Assembly: GCA_937916185.1 (NCBI GenBank)
Contig: CALGGD010000302.1
Location: 1 to 6,880 of the forward strand
Origin: an uncultured Oxalobacter sp.
GTDB lineage: Bacteria > Pseudomonadota > Gammaproteobacteria > Burkholderiales > Burkholderiaceae_D
Reading direction: 5' to 3'
DNA length: 6,880 bases
Shown in pieces: positions 6,089 to 6,880 of this stretch. The position numbers were made by a program, and so were the translations under genes. How positions within the stretch are numbered: position 1 is the first letter of the stretch; every line of letters begins with the position of its first letter. The notes below the pieces were generated by a model that was not told the DNA's origin, made no database searches, and saw only the letters and a list, made by a program, of their open reading frames with translations.

Positions 6089-6880
6089 TTATGCTTCTTT
6101 GTCTGTGTCTAGTTTTAATGCCAGGCAGGTGTCAAGGATGCATTGTTCCAGTCTTTCTTTACTGCCTGTTAACTTGAGGAGATTATAGATGATTTTAGTT
6201 GACAGATATTTTCCAAGCATCCTGTTCTTACGAAGTTGTCTTTTGCAGAACCAATATAGGGGTTGGGTGATATCAAATGGTTGAATCTTCGCCAATATGT
6301 GTTCAGGGAAAAGGTCAGGAATAATCTGTTCCATGAACCGTATAGCAATAGCAATAAGTGCTTCAGACTGTGTCAGTTCGGTATTCTTAAAGATAACGTC
6401 CCAGTTGATTTCAGGTTTGTTTGCCTGCAAGAAGCGGCAATCATAGATACTGTATATCAAACCGTAAATGCTCGTTAAGTGAAGCAGATTCCTGGCAAGA
6501 TTGACCAGCAGGATAAACAGCAGGTCTTCATGTGTAGGAACCAGCGTCTTTGTGTCGAAAACAGTCTCTTCCTTAGCTCTGGCAAACAGTTGGTCAATCA
6601 GTGCCATATTGGCATATTCATATTGTCCTATCGGGATGAAACGATGGACATCAAGTATCCCAAAGGGGCTGCCGTTTTTATGGAAATCAACAGAATGGCG
6701 GGCATCATCAGGCTCATAGCCCATATCAGAAATAATAGAGACGGCCTTATCAAAGGTTTCAGGACGGATAATGATATCCATATCCCCCATGATTCGTGGC
6801 AGGCTTGGGCGCAGATGCCGCATGGGGCCGCCTTTAATAATCAAGGGTGATCCATAGATGGCAACAACCGGCTTCTCGAA
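6089..6880 (-). CDS. Nucleotidyltransferase-like protein (NTP_transf_5 type), 5' end outside the window
   Basis: The frame is open to the window edge, adding twelve codons (FEKPVVAIYGSP) before the TTG at 6844, so that TTG is not the real start. A total of 263 residues is visible. LIIKGGP (13-19, counted from the edge) followed by RIMGDMDIII (29-38) is the KG...GDxD pattern of nucleotidyltransferase superfamily proteins, with two Asp as metal ligands. A later Asp occurs in FGILDVHR, and the rest looks helical (LLFILLVNLARNLLHLTSIYGL). Uncharacterised members of this family often sit beside PqqD and HprK-like kinases. In the pseudomycoidin lasso peptide cluster a related protein was reported to add sugar to the phosphorylated peptide, as I recall. 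Such a role here is inference. It ends two bases before the kinase start. Confidence 0.82.
   Translation of the reverse strand, partial: FEKPVVAIYGSPLIIKGGPMRHLRPSLPRIMGDMDIIIRPETFDKAVSIISDMGYEPDDARHSVDFHKNGSPFGILDVHRFIPIGQYEYANMALIDQLFARAKEETVFDTKTLVPTHEDLLFILLVNLARNLLHLTSIYGLIYSIYDCRFLQANKPEINWDVIFKNTELTQSEALIAIAIRFMEQIIPDLFPEHILAKIQPFDITQPLYWFCKRQLRKNRMLGKYLSTKIIYNLLKLTGSKERLEQCILDTCLALKLDTDKEA

Noticed and set aside
6842..6844. TTG as start codon of the nucleotidyltransferase
   Set aside because: The frame is open upstream to the window edge and the residues before it (PVVAIYGSP) fit the family's strand preceding the KGG motif.
6479..6850. Plus-strand open frame of 123 codons opposite the nucleotidyltransferase
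   Set aside because: Shadow frame; the minus strand carries the GDMD motif and the tight operon junction.
1..6880. CRISPR array, tRNA, rRNA, insertion sequence
   Set aside because: No regularly spaced repeats, no cloverleaf with CCA-type end, no transposase frame and no terminal inverted repeats were found by eye.

Overview
The window looks like a betaproteobacterial chromosome segment. The divergent pair of a secreted protein gene and tyrS is familiar from Burkholderiales, and Oxalobacteraceae is my best guess for the family. That guess comes from gene style and context only; no search was run. It splits into a conserved left part (1 to about 2850) and an accessory operon on the minus strand (about 2943 to 6880) that is visibly more AT-rich in places, mainly around 3830-4280 and 6120-6500.

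Left part: the 5' end of a minus-strand gene with a signal peptide (1-127); a divergent intergenic region (128-270); complete tyrS on the plus strand (271-1518); a strong hairpin that can terminate both convergent genes (1534-1567); and a minus-strand SAM-dependent methyltransferase of unknown substrate (1586-2827).

Right part, in the direction of transcription (high to low coordinates): a nucleotidyltransferase-like protein cut by the window edge (6089-6880), a P-loop kinase related to HPr kinase (5067-6086), a PqqD-like peptide-binding protein (4792-5064), a hidden reading frame (4581-4793), and two family 2 glycosyltransferases (3611-4579 and 2943-3614). All junctions are nearly touching (1-4 nt), so this is a tight operon with probable translational coupling.

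The most interesting point is in the PqqD gene. Its reading frame ends at a TAG directly after a run of nine G (4795-4803). With one G fewer the frame stays open for 70 more codons and ends one base before a glycosyltransferase start that has its own ribosome binding site. This tail carries LLLADPIHQVSEETGW, which resembles a motif I remember, without certainty, from PqqD-like proteins of similar clusters. The nine-G run may therefore be an on/off switch, a transcript slippage site, or a sequencing or assembly error. Kinase, nucleotidyltransferase, PqqD and glycosyltransferases together suggest a system that phosphorylates and glycosylates a ribosomally made peptide, with the tail as candidate substrate. 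No transporter, peptidase or cyclase is visible in the window.
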